In this document: piece after piece, positions 42,747 through 51,391 of the stretch | Layout of the letters: the number at the start of each line of letters is the position of its first letter | How positions within the stretch are numbered: the first letter of the stretch is position 1 | From: Nocardia fusca NBRC 14340 | Lineage (GTDB): Bacteria > Actinomycetota > Actinomycetes > Mycobacteriales > Mycobacteriaceae | NCBI RefSeq assembly: GCF_001618425.1 | Contig: NZ_BDCU01000035.1 | Location: forward strand, 50,124-114,123 | DNA: 64,000 nucleotides | Direction of reading: 5' to 3' | Notes under the pieces: generated by a model | Database searches by the model: none | What the model was told of the DNA's origin: nothing | The model's input: only the letters and a program-made list of their open reading frames with translations | Made by a program: the position numbers and the translations under genes

Positions 42747-43104
42747 CTCGTGGGTCCCTACTTCCTTGTTCGCGTGCAACCATCCGTCCAGCTTCCAGCC
42801 GACCGCCGCCTGCGGTGGAGCGAATCCGGCTCGATCACCCGGATCGAAGGGCGGTGCTGTCAACCGGGAACAAAGGTCCCTGGGTTTGACCGTACCCGGT
42901 GTGTGCGATGGAGGTCGACAACTCGGGCAGGTTTCTCGTCGCGGTTGTGCGGGGATTCACGCGAATACCGCGTCACGGCACATTTTCCGGATACCGAACA
43001 TCCGGGGTGTGTCGCAACGCCGCAGCGGGAATCCACCTGGGCCGGGCCCCGCCGCCCGGCCGGCCCGGCGTACCGTCACACGGCGCGCCGGACCCGGAGG
43101 CGCC
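42747..43104. other. clpP2-clpX spacer
   Basis: These 358 bases separate clpP2 from clpX and probably hold a clpX promoter. GCCGGGCC (43041-43048) and GGCCCGGC (43062-43069) could form a clpP2 terminator stem around a 13-nt loop. No gene is supported. Confidence 0.4.
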
Positions 43105-43770
43105 TCACTTCTGGGCGCTGAGCTTGCGGTAGTCGAACACCGTGTCGATGATCCCGTATTCCTTGGCGTCCTCGGCCGTCAGGATCTTGTCGCGGTCGGT
43201 GTCCCTACGGATGACATCGGGGTCCTTACCCGTGTGCCGGGCCAGGGTGGTCTCCATCAACCGGCGCATCCGCTCGATCTCGGCCGCCTGGATCTCCAGA
43301 TCCGACACCTGCCCCTGGATACCGCCCTCGACCGACGGCTGATGGATCAGCACGCGGGCGTTCGGCAGGCAGGCCCGCTTACCCGGAGTCCCCGCCGCCA
43401 GCAGTACCGCCGCCGCCGAGGCCGCCTGGCCGAGGCAGACGGTCGCGACATCGGCGCGCACGTACTGCATGGTGTCGTAGATGGCCATCAGCGAGGTGAA
43501 CGAACCACCCGGCGAATTGATGTACATCGTGATATCGCGATCGGGATCCAGCGATTCGAGCACCAGCAGCTGCGCCATGATGTCGTTCGCCGACGCATCG
43601 TCGACCTGCACGCCGAGGAAGATGATGCGCTCCTCGAACAGCTTGTTGTACGGGTTGGATTCCTTGACGCCGAAACTCGAATGCTCGATGAACGACGGCA
43701 GGATGTAGCGCGACTGCGGGCCCGCCGGGGCGATACCGCCGAGGCCACGAGGATCGATCGGATTGGCCAT
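43105..43770 (-). CDS. clpP2: ATP-dependent Clp protease proteolytic subunit ClpP2
   Basis: The 221-residue serine protease has catalytic S118 in GQAASAA, H143 in LIHQPS and D194 in DTDRDKI. The N-terminal extension and SRYILPSFIEHSSFGVKES are typical of the actinobacterial ClpP2 that docks ClpX/ClpC. I chose ATG 43770 (MANPIDPRG); the upstream open frame is not coding. It follows clpP1 by 88 bp. Confidence 0.95.
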   Translation of the reverse strand: MANPIDPRGLGGIAPAGPQSRYILPSFIEHSSFGVKESNPYNKLFEERIIFLGVQVDDASANDIMAQLLVLESLDPDRDITMYINSPGGSFTSLMAIYDTMQYVRADVATVCLGQAASAAAVLLAAGTPGKRACLPNARVLIHQPSVEGGIQGQVSDLEIQAAEIERMRRLMETTLARHTGKDPDVIRRDTDRDKILTAEDAKEYGIIDTVFDYRKLSAQK

Positions 43771-43858
43771 ATTCGTCTCCAAGTCTGTGAGTGAGCTGTC
43801 CGCTGGACGGATTCGCGAACACCGGCCGGACATCCGGCGCGGATTCGCCGGCAACGCC

Positions 43859-44473
43859 CTAGTTGCTGCCCGTGCCGCCCGCCTGGCGCGCATTCGTGAT
43901 CACACGGTCGATGAAGCCGTACTCCAGCGCCTGTTCGGGTGTGAACCAGCGATCGCGGTCGGCGTCGGCGTTGATCTGCTCCACCGGCTTACCGGTGTGC
44001 ATCGCCTGCAACTCGTTGAGCTCACGCTTGGTGTATGCGAACTGCTCGGCCATGATCGCGATATCCGCGGCCGAACCGCCGATACCGGCCGATGGCTGGT
44101 GCATCATGATCCGGGTGTGCGGCAGCGCGAAACGCTTTCCCGGCGCACCCGCCGTGAGCAGGAACTGCCCCATGGACGCGGCCAGCCCCATCGCGGTGGT
44201 CGCGATATCGCATTCGGCGTACTGCATGGTGTCGTAGATCGCCATACCCGCGTTCACCGACCCGCCCGGCGAGTTGATGTAGAGCGAAATATCTTTGGTC
44301 GGGTCCTCCGCGGACAGCAGCAGGATCTGCGCACAGATCTTGTTCGCGATGTCGTCGTCGACCTGGGTGCCGAGAAAGATGATGCGCTCACGCAGCAGGC
44401 GCTCGTACACCGAATCGCTGAGATTGAGCCCAGCGGTCGGAGCTGTCATGACCTCGGCTTGATTGATTGTCAC
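43859..44473 (-). CDS. clpP1: ATP-dependent Clp protease proteolytic subunit ClpP1
   Basis: The 204-residue protein has catalytic S100 in GLAASMG, H125 in MMHQPSAG and D174 in ADRDRWF. With ClpP2 it forms the mixed tetradecamer found in actinobacteria. GTG 44473 follows GAGAGAAGG; an internal ATG at 44449 is an alternative. A ClgR-like box lies 87 bp upstream. Confidence 0.95.
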   Translation of the reverse strand: MTINQAEVMTAPTAGLNLSDSVYERLLRERIIFLGTQVDDDIANKICAQILLLSAEDPTKDISLYINSPGGSVNAGMAIYDTMQYAECDIATTAMGLAASMGQFLLTAGAPGKRFALPHTRIMMHQPSAGIGGSAADIAIMAEQFAYTKRELNELQAMHTGKPVEQINADADRDRWFTPEQALEYGFIDRVITNARQAGGTGSN

Positions 44474-44559
44474 GGATACCTGCCTTCTCTCGCCGGCTCG
44501 TTGCTGTCACAAACATTAACGAAGCAGGGCGGCACCGAACTCCCGGTACCACCCCGATT

Positions 44560-44570
44560 CGCTCAGAGCG
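44560..44570 (-). promoter_or_regulatory. ClgR-like operator core
   Basis: CGCTCAGAGCG fits the core CGCYNANRGCG of the ClgR binding site described for corynebacteria and mycobacteria, where ClgR activates clpP1P2. The flanking bases fit less well. The position, 87 bp before the clpP1 start, suits an activator site. Confidence 0.55.
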
Positions 44571-44581
44571 CAATATCAATT

Positions 44582-44697
44582 GCGGCGCCTCCGGCGCCGC
44601 GGGGTTGCGGCCCCCTCGGTCCCGCTGTTCAGGGCCCGAGACTCGCGCCTTCGGCGCATGCGCTTCGGGCCCTGACCAGCGGGACGGGCCGCAACCC
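44582..44697. repeat. Large palindromic element A (clpP1-tig spacer)
   Basis: A small hairpin GCGGCGCC-TCC-GGCGCCGC (44582-44600) abuts a long one. GGGTTGCGGCCC (44602-44613) pairs with GGGCCGCAACCC (44686-44697), GTCCCGCTG with CAGCGGGAC, and TCAGGGCCCGA with TCGGGCCCTGA: 32 paired positions with a 5-nt bulge. The loop contains its own stem GCGCC-TTC-GGCGC. It resembles element B at 44920-45035, so they are members of one repeat family. Confidence 0.85.
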
Positions 44698-44919
44698 TTG
44701 GTGGGCCTCGCCGAACTCGGCACCGGGCGGGTGCAGCCGTTCACGGAGGGAAACCATTCCAGGGTCTGCGGACGAACACGGCCCACACTCCCGGGTTCGC
44801 CATACGACACAACACACTGGGCCGAGTACCGCGTGCCACCGTGGAACACGGTCAGCCGCTGCCCCGGAGCTCGGTATGCTACGCAACCCCATGAGTCGAG
44901 TCTTACGAGACACCTCGAA
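44698..44919. other. Unique spacer between palindromic elements A and B
   Basis: About 220 bases between the two palindromes. Open frames on both strands cross it, but none has a recognisable start or family. No gene or RNA motif is supported. Confidence 0.4.
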
Positions 44920-45035
44920 GGGTTGAGGCCCGTCGCGCCGTTTCGGCCTCGAAAGCGCAGGAGCCGAAGGCTCGAGTCCCGAGGCCGAAACGGCGAGACC
45001 CAGGGGGCCTCAACCCCGCGCGCCGAAGGCGCGCC
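44920..45035. repeat. Large palindromic element B (clpP1-tig spacer)
   Basis: GGGTTGAGGCCC (44920-44931) pairs with GGGCCTCAACCC (45005-45016), and inside it CGCCGTTTCGGCCTCG (44936-44951) pairs with CGAGGCCGAAACGGCG (44980-44995). The loop contains GAGCC-GAA-GGCTC. A small flanking hairpin GCGCGCC-GAA-GGCGCGC (45018-45034) follows. The parts are in mirror order to element A, so B is the same design in the opposite orientation. Confidence 0.85.
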
Positions 45036-45341
45036 AAAAAACACAGCGCCTTCACGAGCGAGCCCACTTGTTCTCGCCTTCGCGAGCAAGCCCGGCCTCG
45101 ATTCCCCGTGACTCGACTCGCTCTTCCCGGCTCCCGAGCACCGCCACTCGGCACCGGGTGCACCCGCGTCGTTCGAAGTCCCGGTACAGCGCGTACCGGA
45201 GGCATCCCCGTCCTCGCGGAAAGCAGAAGCCCCGAGGACTCGGATGTGCGCGCACGGGGGACAGCGATTGTCGATCTTCTGCCTCCCGATTGCCAACACC
45301 GCCTAGATCTCAGGGCTTCCTACCCGCAATTCTCGCGTGGG
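45036..45341. other. Downstream region of tig
   Basis: About 300 bases after the tig stop (minus strand). I looked for a tRNA because of a GTTCGAAGTC sequence near 45171, but no cloverleaf can be drawn. No gene is supported, and I see no clean terminator directly after tig. Confidence 0.4.
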
Positions 45342-46721
45342 TCACTCCGCGTCGGAGGTGACCTCTTCAGTGGTCTCCTCGTCGGATTCCTTGGCGGTAC
45401 CGAACATTTCGTCGGTGTCGACCTTGTTGCCCTCGGAATCGGTGACCGTCACCTTGCCGACGACCTCGGCCAGAGCCTTGCCGCGGCGGACATCGGCGAA
45501 GACCGCGCCGAGCTGGCCGGCCTGCTGCACCTGCTGGATGAACTGCTCGGGCGCCATCCCGTAGCGCTGGGCCTGGAACAGGATCCGCTCGGTGAGCTCG
45601 TCCTGGCCGACCTGGGTGCCTTCGGCCTCGGCGACCGCGTCCAGCAGCAGCTGCGTCTTCACCGATTTCTCGGCGGCCGCCAAGGTGTCGGCGTCGAACT
45701 CCTCGCGGCTCGAGCCCTGGGCCTCCAGCGCCTCGGCGAACTTGGCCTCGTCGTGGTCGAAGCCGTGGATCGCGTCGTGCTGGACAGCGTCGATCTCGGC
45801 CTTCACCACGGCCTCGGGCAGCGGCACCTCGACGCTCTCGAGCAGCTGCTCGAGCACCTTGTCGCGGATATCGCCGGCCTGTTGCACCTTCTTGACCCGC
45901 TCGACGCGGGACCGCAGATCATCCTTCAGCTCGTCGATGGTGTCGAATTCGCTGGCGAGCTGGGCGAATTCGTCGTCCGCCTCGGGCAGCTCACGTTCCT
46001 TGACCGAGCCGAGGGTCACCGTGATGGTGGCTTCCCGGCCGGCGTGCTCACCGGCGACCAGGGTCGAGGTGAATTCCTTGGACTCCTCGGCCGACATCCC
46101 GATCAGGGTCTCGTCCAGGCCTTCGATGAGCTGGCCGGAACCGACCTCGTGCGACAGACCGGTGGTCGCGGCCTCCGGCACCTCCTCGCCGTCGACGGTG
46201 GCGGACAGGTCGATGGAGACGAAATCGCCTTCCTGGACCGGGCGTTCGACACCGGTGAGGGTGCCGAAGCGCTGGCGCAGCGACTGCAGCTGCTCATCGA
46301 TATCGGCATCGGTGATCTCGATGGCGTCCACGGTGACGGCGATGGTGCTGTAGTCCTCGGGCAGGGTGATCTCCGGCCGGACATCCACCTCGGCGGTGAA
46401 GGCCAGTTCCTGGCCGTCCTCGATCTTGGTGATCTCGATCTCCGGCTGCCCGATGACCTTGACCTCGGAGGTGGTGACGGCCTCGCTGTAGCGGCCGGGC
46501 AGGGCGTCGTTGACGACCTGCTCCAGAACCGCGCCGCGGCCCAGGCGCGCCTCGAGCAGCTTGGCCGGCGCCTTACCCGGACGGAAGCCGGGAATGCGCA
46601 CCTGCTTGGCCAGGGCCTTGTAGGCGCGATCGAAGTCCGGCTTCAGCTCCTCGAAGGGCACCTCGACATTGATCCGGACCCGGGTCGGGCTCAGCTGCTC
46701 GACGGTGCTCTTCACGGACAT
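45342..46721 (-). CDS. tig: Trigger factor
   Basis: The 459-residue ribosome-bound chaperone begins MSVKSTVEQLSPTRVRINVEVPFEELKP, with the ribosome-binding signature GFRPGKAP. A central FKBP-type domain (EGDFVSIDLSATVDGEEV, LIEGLDETLIGM) and a helical C-terminal domain with an acidic tail follow. It folds nascent chains. I chose ATG 46721; the frame is open a further 13 codons. It lies upstream of clpP1-clpP2-clpX on the same strand, the standard order, though here separated from clpP1 by 868 bp. Confidence 0.95.
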   Translation of the reverse strand: MSVKSTVEQLSPTRVRINVEVPFEELKPDFDRAYKALAKQVRIPGFRPGKAPAKLLEARLGRGAVLEQVVNDALPGRYSEAVTTSEVKVIGQPEIEITKIEDGQELAFTAEVDVRPEITLPEDYSTIAVTVDAIEITDADIDEQLQSLRQRFGTLTGVERPVQEGDFVSIDLSATVDGEEVPEAATTGLSHEVGSGQLIEGLDETLIGMSAEESKEFTSTLVAGEHAGREATITVTLGSVKERELPEADDEFAQLASEFDTIDELKDDLRSRVERVKKVQQAGDIRDKVLEQLLESVEVPLPEAVVKAEIDAVQHDAIHGFDHDEAKFAEALEAQGSSREEFDADTLAAAEKSVKTQLLLDAVAEAEGTQVGQDELTERILFQAQRYGMAPEQFIQQVQQAGQLGAVFADVRRGKALAEVVGKVTVTDSEGNKVDTDEMFGTAKESDEETTEEVTSDAE

Positions 46722-46944
46722 GCTCCTTGTTCTCGTCGGTTCGTGTTCGCCGGCCCGCACGATATCCGTGCTCGTGGCCGGGTGATGGCGCGTGGTCTGG
46801 CGACGGCGCGCGGGGACGCACCCTCGGCGTACCGTCCGAAGCGGCGAGCACCTGCGGTTTCACGCGCCCGGGATACGCATCCCGACCAGGGTAGTTGACC
46901 GGGTCACGTGCGCTGCAGCCCGGTGCTCTGTTTATGGCGGCGCC

Positions 46945-47520
46945 TCACCCTTGGGGGACGGATACGGCGTCGGTGACGAAGACCAGCGTCTCGTTCGCCT
47001 TCACTCCGTTGCCGCCCGCACCGTAGCCCAGGTCGGGCGGGATGATCAGCAACCGGCGGGCACCCTGCTGAACGCCTTCGAGTCCCTGTTCCCAGCCGGG
47101 GATGACCATACCGTCGCCGAGGGTGAGTTCGAAGGGTTCGCCGCGGTCGAACGAGGAGTCCAGTTTCTGTTTGTCCGACCAGGTGACCAGTGCGTAGTTC
47201 ATGGTCAGCTGCTGACCGGGGGCGGCGCCGGGGCCCGAGCCGGGCACCAGGTCCTTGATCACGAGTTGTTTCGGCGGGTCGCAGTCGTCGGGGAGGGTGA
47301 TCTGCGGGACGTCGCCGAACCCACCCTGTACGTCGATATCGTCGGCCGTGCATTCGCGGCCCTTCGATTCGGCGGGCGCGGTCTGCCCCGGAGCGGCGGA
47401 CGAATCGGCCGCCGTGGACGTGGTCGCGGTGCCGCCGGAGTCGTCGGAGCCGCATCCACCGAGGCCGAGGGCGGCCGCGGCGACGGCGGTGACAGCGAGG
47501 ATCCTGCCGATTGTCTGCAT
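46945..47520 (-). CDS. FKBP-type peptidyl-prolyl isomerase lipoprotein
   Basis: The 191-residue protein has a lipoprotein signal ending LGLGGC (Cys23) and a Ser/Thr/Ala-rich linker. The FKBP domain follows: QLTMNYALVTWSDKQKLDSSFDRGEPFELTLGDGMVIPGWEQGLEG, then GARRLLIIPPDLGYGAGG. It should catalyse proline isomerisation outside the membrane. It starts at ATG 47520. The frame is open much further upstream, but that part has no FKBP or signal sequence. Confidence 0.88.
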   Translation of the reverse strand: MQTIGRILAVTAVAAAALGLGGCGSDDSGGTATTSTAADSSAAPGQTAPAESKGRECTADDIDVQGGFGDVPQITLPDDCDPPKQLVIKDLVPGSGPGAAPGQQLTMNYALVTWSDKQKLDSSFDRGEPFELTLGDGMVIPGWEQGLEGVQQGARRLLIIPPDLGYGAGGNGVKANETLVFVTDAVSVPQG

Positions 47521-47923
47521 GCGCCGCACCCTACCGCCGGCCTCGAACGAGCGGCCCGGCGATATCGCGGCACCTCCCCGCATCGTCGGCGCGAAGCCGC
47601 CCCGGGTGCCGGTGGCGGCGACCGGTGTGCGGAGCTCGGGTTCGGTCCCCGCCGCCTGCGAGATTGCGCTCACCCCGGTGCCGGTCGCATCGGTCCGGGC
47701 CTGCCGTCCGGAATGGCCGCGGCCGCCCGAGCCGCCGGGTCCCCGGCGCGGACACCGGTTTCCATCCCGCGGTGTGGGTAAGGCGTGGGTGAGAGCGAAG
47801 AATTTCCGCCGGCCGCCATCGGCGAACCGAGGGCAGTGTGGCACACCTCCAGCTATCGTGGTGGCAGTCCGCACTCGGGGTGCGGTAGCCCGGCGCGACC
47901 ACGACCTCCAGGAGGTTAGGCGT
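47521..47923. other. Divergent region between FKBP and phosphoketolase genes
   Basis: These 403 bases should hold both promoters. Frames on both strands run through it as upstream extensions of the two genes, with no family resemblance. No operator is evident. Confidence 0.4.
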
Positions 47924-50395
47924 ATGACGCAGTTGGCGAGTGCAGGCGGGGACACCAGTGCCGACAATGTGGGCAGTCACGGTGGGGAAACCGTCGCGCC
48001 CCGGCCCTATGCGCTGTCGGCGGCCCCGGGCCCCTTGGCCGCCGAGGAGCTGGAATGTCTCGACGCGTGGTGGCGGGCCGCCAACTACCTGTCGGTGGGG
48101 CAGATCTATCTGATGGCGAATCCCCTGCTGCGCGAGCCGTTGGCGCCGGAGCACATCAAACCCCGCCTGCTCGGCCATTTCGGCACCGTGCCGGGGCTGA
48201 ACCTGGTCTGGGTGCACGCCAATCGCGCCATCCTGGCACGTGATCTGAACGCCGTGTTCGTCGCCGGGCCCGGGCACGGTGGGCCGGGCCCCAACGCCTG
48301 CGCCTGGCTCGAGGGCACCTATTCCGAGTTGTACAGCCATGTGCCCCGCGATGGCGAGGGTATGCGCGCGTTGTTCGCCCAGTTCTCTTTTCCCGGTGGG
48401 GTTCCCAGCCACTGTGCGCCGGAGACACCGGGTTCCTTCCACGAAGGCGGCGAACTGGGTTATTCGCTGTTGCACGCGTTCGGTGCCGCGCTGGACAACC
48501 CGGATCTCACCGTGTTCTGTGTAGTGGGCGACGGTGAAGCCGAAACCGGTCCGCTCGCGGGCAGTTGGCATTGCAACAAGTTCCTGAACCCGGCGCGCGA
48601 CGGCGCGGTGGTGCCGATTCTCGCCCTCAACGAGTACAAAATCGCGAATCCGACTCTGCTGGCCCGTATTCCCGAGGACGAGCTGGTCTCGCTGCTGCGG
48701 GGCTACGGTTACGAGCCGTTGATCGTCGCCGGTGCCGAGCCGGCCCGGGTCCATCAGGACATGGCCGCCGCCGTGGACACCTGCCTGGAGCGGATCGCGC
48801 AGATCCAGCGCGCCGCCCGGGACGGCAGCGATACCACCCGCCCGCACTGGCCGATGATCGTGCTGCGCACCCCGAAGGGCTGGACCGGGCCACCGATCGT
48901 GGACGGCGATCCGGTGGAGGGTACGTTCCGCGCCCATCAGGTTCCGTTGCCGGGTGCCCGGCAGGACGCGTCGCATCGGGCGGTGCTCGAGGAATGGTTG
49001 CGTTCCTACCGGCCCGAGGAACTGTTCGACGAAACCGGTGCCCCGGTCTCGGAACTGTGCCGGCTCGTCCCGGCCGGTGGCCGGCGGATGAGCGCGAATC
49101 CGGTAGCCAACGGTGGCGCGCTGGTGCGTGATCTGCGATTGCCCGACTGGCGCGGTCATGCGGTCGACGTCACCGAACCGGGCCGGACCACCCACGAGGC
49201 GACCCGGGTACTCGGCAGCTGGTTGCGGGAGGTCACCGCGCGCAATCCCGATAATTTTCTGACCTTCGCTCCGGACGAGCTGGCCAGCAACCGGCTGCAG
49301 GACATCCTCGCGGTCACCGGCCGCAACTGGCAGGCCGAGATCGGCGTCCATGATGAGAAATTGGATCGCTCCGGCCGGGTGATCGAAGTGTTGTCCGAGC
49401 ATATGTGCCAGGGCCTGCTGGAGGGATATCTGCTCACGGGCCGGCACGGGGTCTTCACCTGCTATGAGGCGTTCGTCCACATCGTGGACGCCATGTTCAA
49501 CCAGCACGCGAAATGGCTGGACGCGAGCGCGGCGGTGCCGTGGCGGCAGCCGCTGGCGAGTCTGAACTATCTGTTGTCCTCGCATGTGTGGCGGCAGGAC
49601 CACAACGGTTTCACCCATCAGGACCCCGGTTTCCTCGACGTGGTGCTGAACAAGAAGCCCGAGATCGTGCGGGTGTATCTGCCGCCGGACGCCAATACCC
49701 TGCTGTCGGTGTACGACCACTGCCTGCGCTCGCGGCACTACGTGAACGTGGTGGTGGCCGGTAAACAACTGCAACCGGATTGGCTCGGGCCCACCGATGC
49801 CGCACTGCACTGTGCCCGGGGTATCGGTATCTGGGATTGGGCGGGCCACCGCGACGAACCGGCCACCACCCCCGATGTGGTCCTCGCCTGCGCCGGTGAC
49901 GTACCGACCCTGGAAACCCTGGCCGCCGCGGCGATCCTGCGCGAGGAGCTGCCCTGGCTGCGGGTGCGGGTGGTGAACGTGGTCGATCTGATGCGGCTGC
50001 TACCGGCCGACGAACATCCGCACGGGCTACCGGACAGCGAATTCGACACCTTGTTCACCCGGGACTCCCCGGTGATCTTCGCCTTCCACGGTTATCCGTG
50101 GCTGATCCACCGGCTCACCTACCGCCGCACCAATCACTCGGGTCTGCATGTGCGGGGGTACAAGGAACGCGGCACCACCACGACCCCGTTCGATATGGTC
50201 ATGCTCAACGACCTCGACCGATTCCACCTGGTGATGGATGTGATCGACCGGGTGCCCGCGCTGCGGCAGCAGGCAGCGGGGCTGCGCCAGCAGATGGTCG
50301 ACGCACGCCTGCGAGCCCGCACCTGGACCCGCGAGCACGGTGAGGACATTCCCGAGGTGGCGAACTGGCGCTGGCCCGGTCGGCCGGTCACCTGA
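47924..50395 (+). CDS. xfp: Phosphoketolase
   Basis: The 823-residue thiamine-diphosphate enzyme matches phosphoketolases: LLGHFGTVPGLNLVWVHAN, GPGHGGPGPNACAWLEG, FPGGVPSHCAPETPGSFHEGGELGYSL, the ThDP motif GDGEAETGPLAGSWHCNK (202-219) and KPEIVRVYLPPDANTLL. It splits xylulose 5-phosphate (and often fructose 6-phosphate) into acetyl phosphate and a sugar phosphate. The usual LNGYKIANP reads LNEYKIANP here. GGAGG precedes ATG 47924. It is single, divergent from the FKBP gene. Confidence 0.93.
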   Translation: MTQLASAGGDTSADNVGSHGGETVAPRPYALSAAPGPLAAEELECLDAWWRAANYLSVGQIYLMANPLLREPLAPEHIKPRLLGHFGTVPGLNLVWVHANRAILARDLNAVFVAGPGHGGPGPNACAWLEGTYSELYSHVPRDGEGMRALFAQFSFPGGVPSHCAPETPGSFHEGGELGYSLLHAFGAALDNPDLTVFCVVGDGEAETGPLAGSWHCNKFLNPARDGAVVPILALNEYKIANPTLLARIPEDELVSLLRGYGYEPLIVAGAEPARVHQDMAAAVDTCLERIAQIQRAARDGSDTTRPHWPMIVLRTPKGWTGPPIVDGDPVEGTFRAHQVPLPGARQDASHRAVLEEWLRSYRPEELFDETGAPVSELCRLVPAGGRRMSANPVANGGALVRDLRLPDWRGHAVDVTEPGRTTHEATRVLGSWLREVTARNPDNFLTFAPDELASNRLQDILAVTGRNWQAEIGVHDEKLDRSGRVIEVLSEHMCQGLLEGYLLTGRHGVFTCYEAFVHIVDAMFNQHAKWLDASAAVPWRQPLASLNYLLSSHVWRQDHNGFTHQDPGFLDVVLNKKPEIVRVYLPPDANTLLSVYDHCLRSRHYVNVVVAGKQLQPDWLGPTDAALHCARGIGIWDWAGHRDEPATTPDVVLACAGDVPTLETLAAAAILREELPWLRVRVVNVVDLMRLLPADEHPHGLPDSEFDTLFTRDSPVIFAFHGYPWLIHRLTYRRTNHSGLHVRGYKERGTTTTPFDMVMLNDLDRFHLVMDVIDRVPALRQQAAGLRQQMVDARLRARTWTREHGEDIPEVANWRWPGRPVT

Positions 50396-51057
50396 CACGG
50401 CACAGACGGGGTCACTGCCGGCCACGGCCGACCGATGACGGTGGCAGAGGATGATGGTCGAACCCGGTCGACTCCCCGTCCAAGGCGCACCGAAGCGACC
50501 ACGCCCGAGCTCTCGTACCGCGTGGTTCCGGAACGCCGGGTCCGGAACGCCGGCGGCGGTGACGTGGACCAACCGGAATTTCCTCCGCAAAATATGCTCT
50601 GACCAGCCGATATCGGTGGATCCGGTCGGCCGCCCGGTCCAGCTCGGCGTCAAGAGCCGTAGACCGGAGCACTTCTGGACCCCCACGGGCGTGCGTACTC
50701 CCATGAGAAGGATCCGCGCCGACCGCCCGACCGCCGGCTGGGCCGGAAGCGCTCGTCCGGGCTTCGGGAAACGACCTGGATATCGAGGCCTTGGACCGGG
50801 TCGTGAGCGGCGAGCTGCTGTCCTGCGCACCCCAGGCGGTGTTCGCGGTACCGAGCCCGACATCGAACCGGTCGAGCCCCTGGCGAGGTAGTCCGCCCCC
50901 CTCGAGCGGACCACCCGTTCCCAATTGTGGGAAATGCATAGACGCTTATTCGAACACTCGTGTACCGTACCGTTAGACAGCGGCACATAGAACTACGGAC
51001 CCACATACATCGACTCACCGTAGAAGTTCTATCCGCCGGAACAGAACGGAGCACGCC
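50396..51057. other. Gene-poor region upstream of small exported protein
   Basis: These 662 bases have open frames on both strands, but none shows a family, and codon periodicity looks mixed. A short direct repeat CCGGAACGCCGG occurs twice (about 50528-50554). The last ~120 bases are AT-richer and probably hold the promoter of the exported protein. A decayed gene is possible. Confidence 0.4.
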
Positions 51058-51372
51058 ATGACCATCGCCCGCAACTTCGGATTCGTGAAGCGAATCGCCG
51101 CCGCCGCCGTGCTGGCCGGAGCCCTCGCCGCGATCCCCGCCACCGTCGCCCCTCAGTTGGCCCTCGCCGACGTCCCCGGCCACAGCAGCCGCGACGACTC
51201 CCACCCGGGCAAGGGCAGCTACGGCGACACCCACGACCTGCCGAGCGATCCCAGCAATCGCAGCGAGCCGGTGCATGCGATCCCGGCCCAGCGCAGCTTC
51301 ACCTACGACAACGACCAGGGCGGCTACCTCGACATCTGCGCCTACAAGCCGTACTACTACGCCTGCCGGTGA
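51058..51372 (+). CDS. Small exported protein with Tyr/Cys-rich C-terminus
   Basis: The 104-residue protein has a clear Sec signal peptide (basic NFGFVKR, then AAAAVLAGALAAIPATVAP) with a probable cleavage after ALA37. The mature ~67 residues are hydrophilic, His/Asp/Ser-rich and end DICAYKPYYYACR, where C94 and C103 could form a disulfide. GAACGGAG precedes the ATG. No family is recognised. It stands alone, convergent with the LuxR-type regulator. Confidence 0.7.
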   Translation: MTIARNFGFVKRIAAAAVLAGALAAIPATVAPQLALADVPGHSSRDDSHPGKGSYGDTHDLPSDPSNRSEPVHAIPAQRSFTYDNDQGGYLDICAYKPYYYACR

Positions 51373-51391
51373 TCCCGGCGCCGCGCGGTCA

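Noticed and set aside
45018..45041. Hairpin followed by an A-run as a terminator
   Set aside because: GCGCGCC-GAA-GGCGCGC is followed by AAAAAA on the plus strand. A terminator for either strand would need T after the stem in the transcript, which is not the case; it fits better as the flank of palindromic element B.
45140..45230. Possible tRNA around GTTCGAAGTC
   Set aside because: The T-loop-like sequence has no matching acceptor, D or anticodon stems on either strand.
50412..50986. Minus- and plus-strand frames downstream of phosphoketolase
   Set aside because: Several overlapping frames of 60-320 codons exist with no motifs or start signals; at most a decayed gene, so reported only as a gene-poor stretch.
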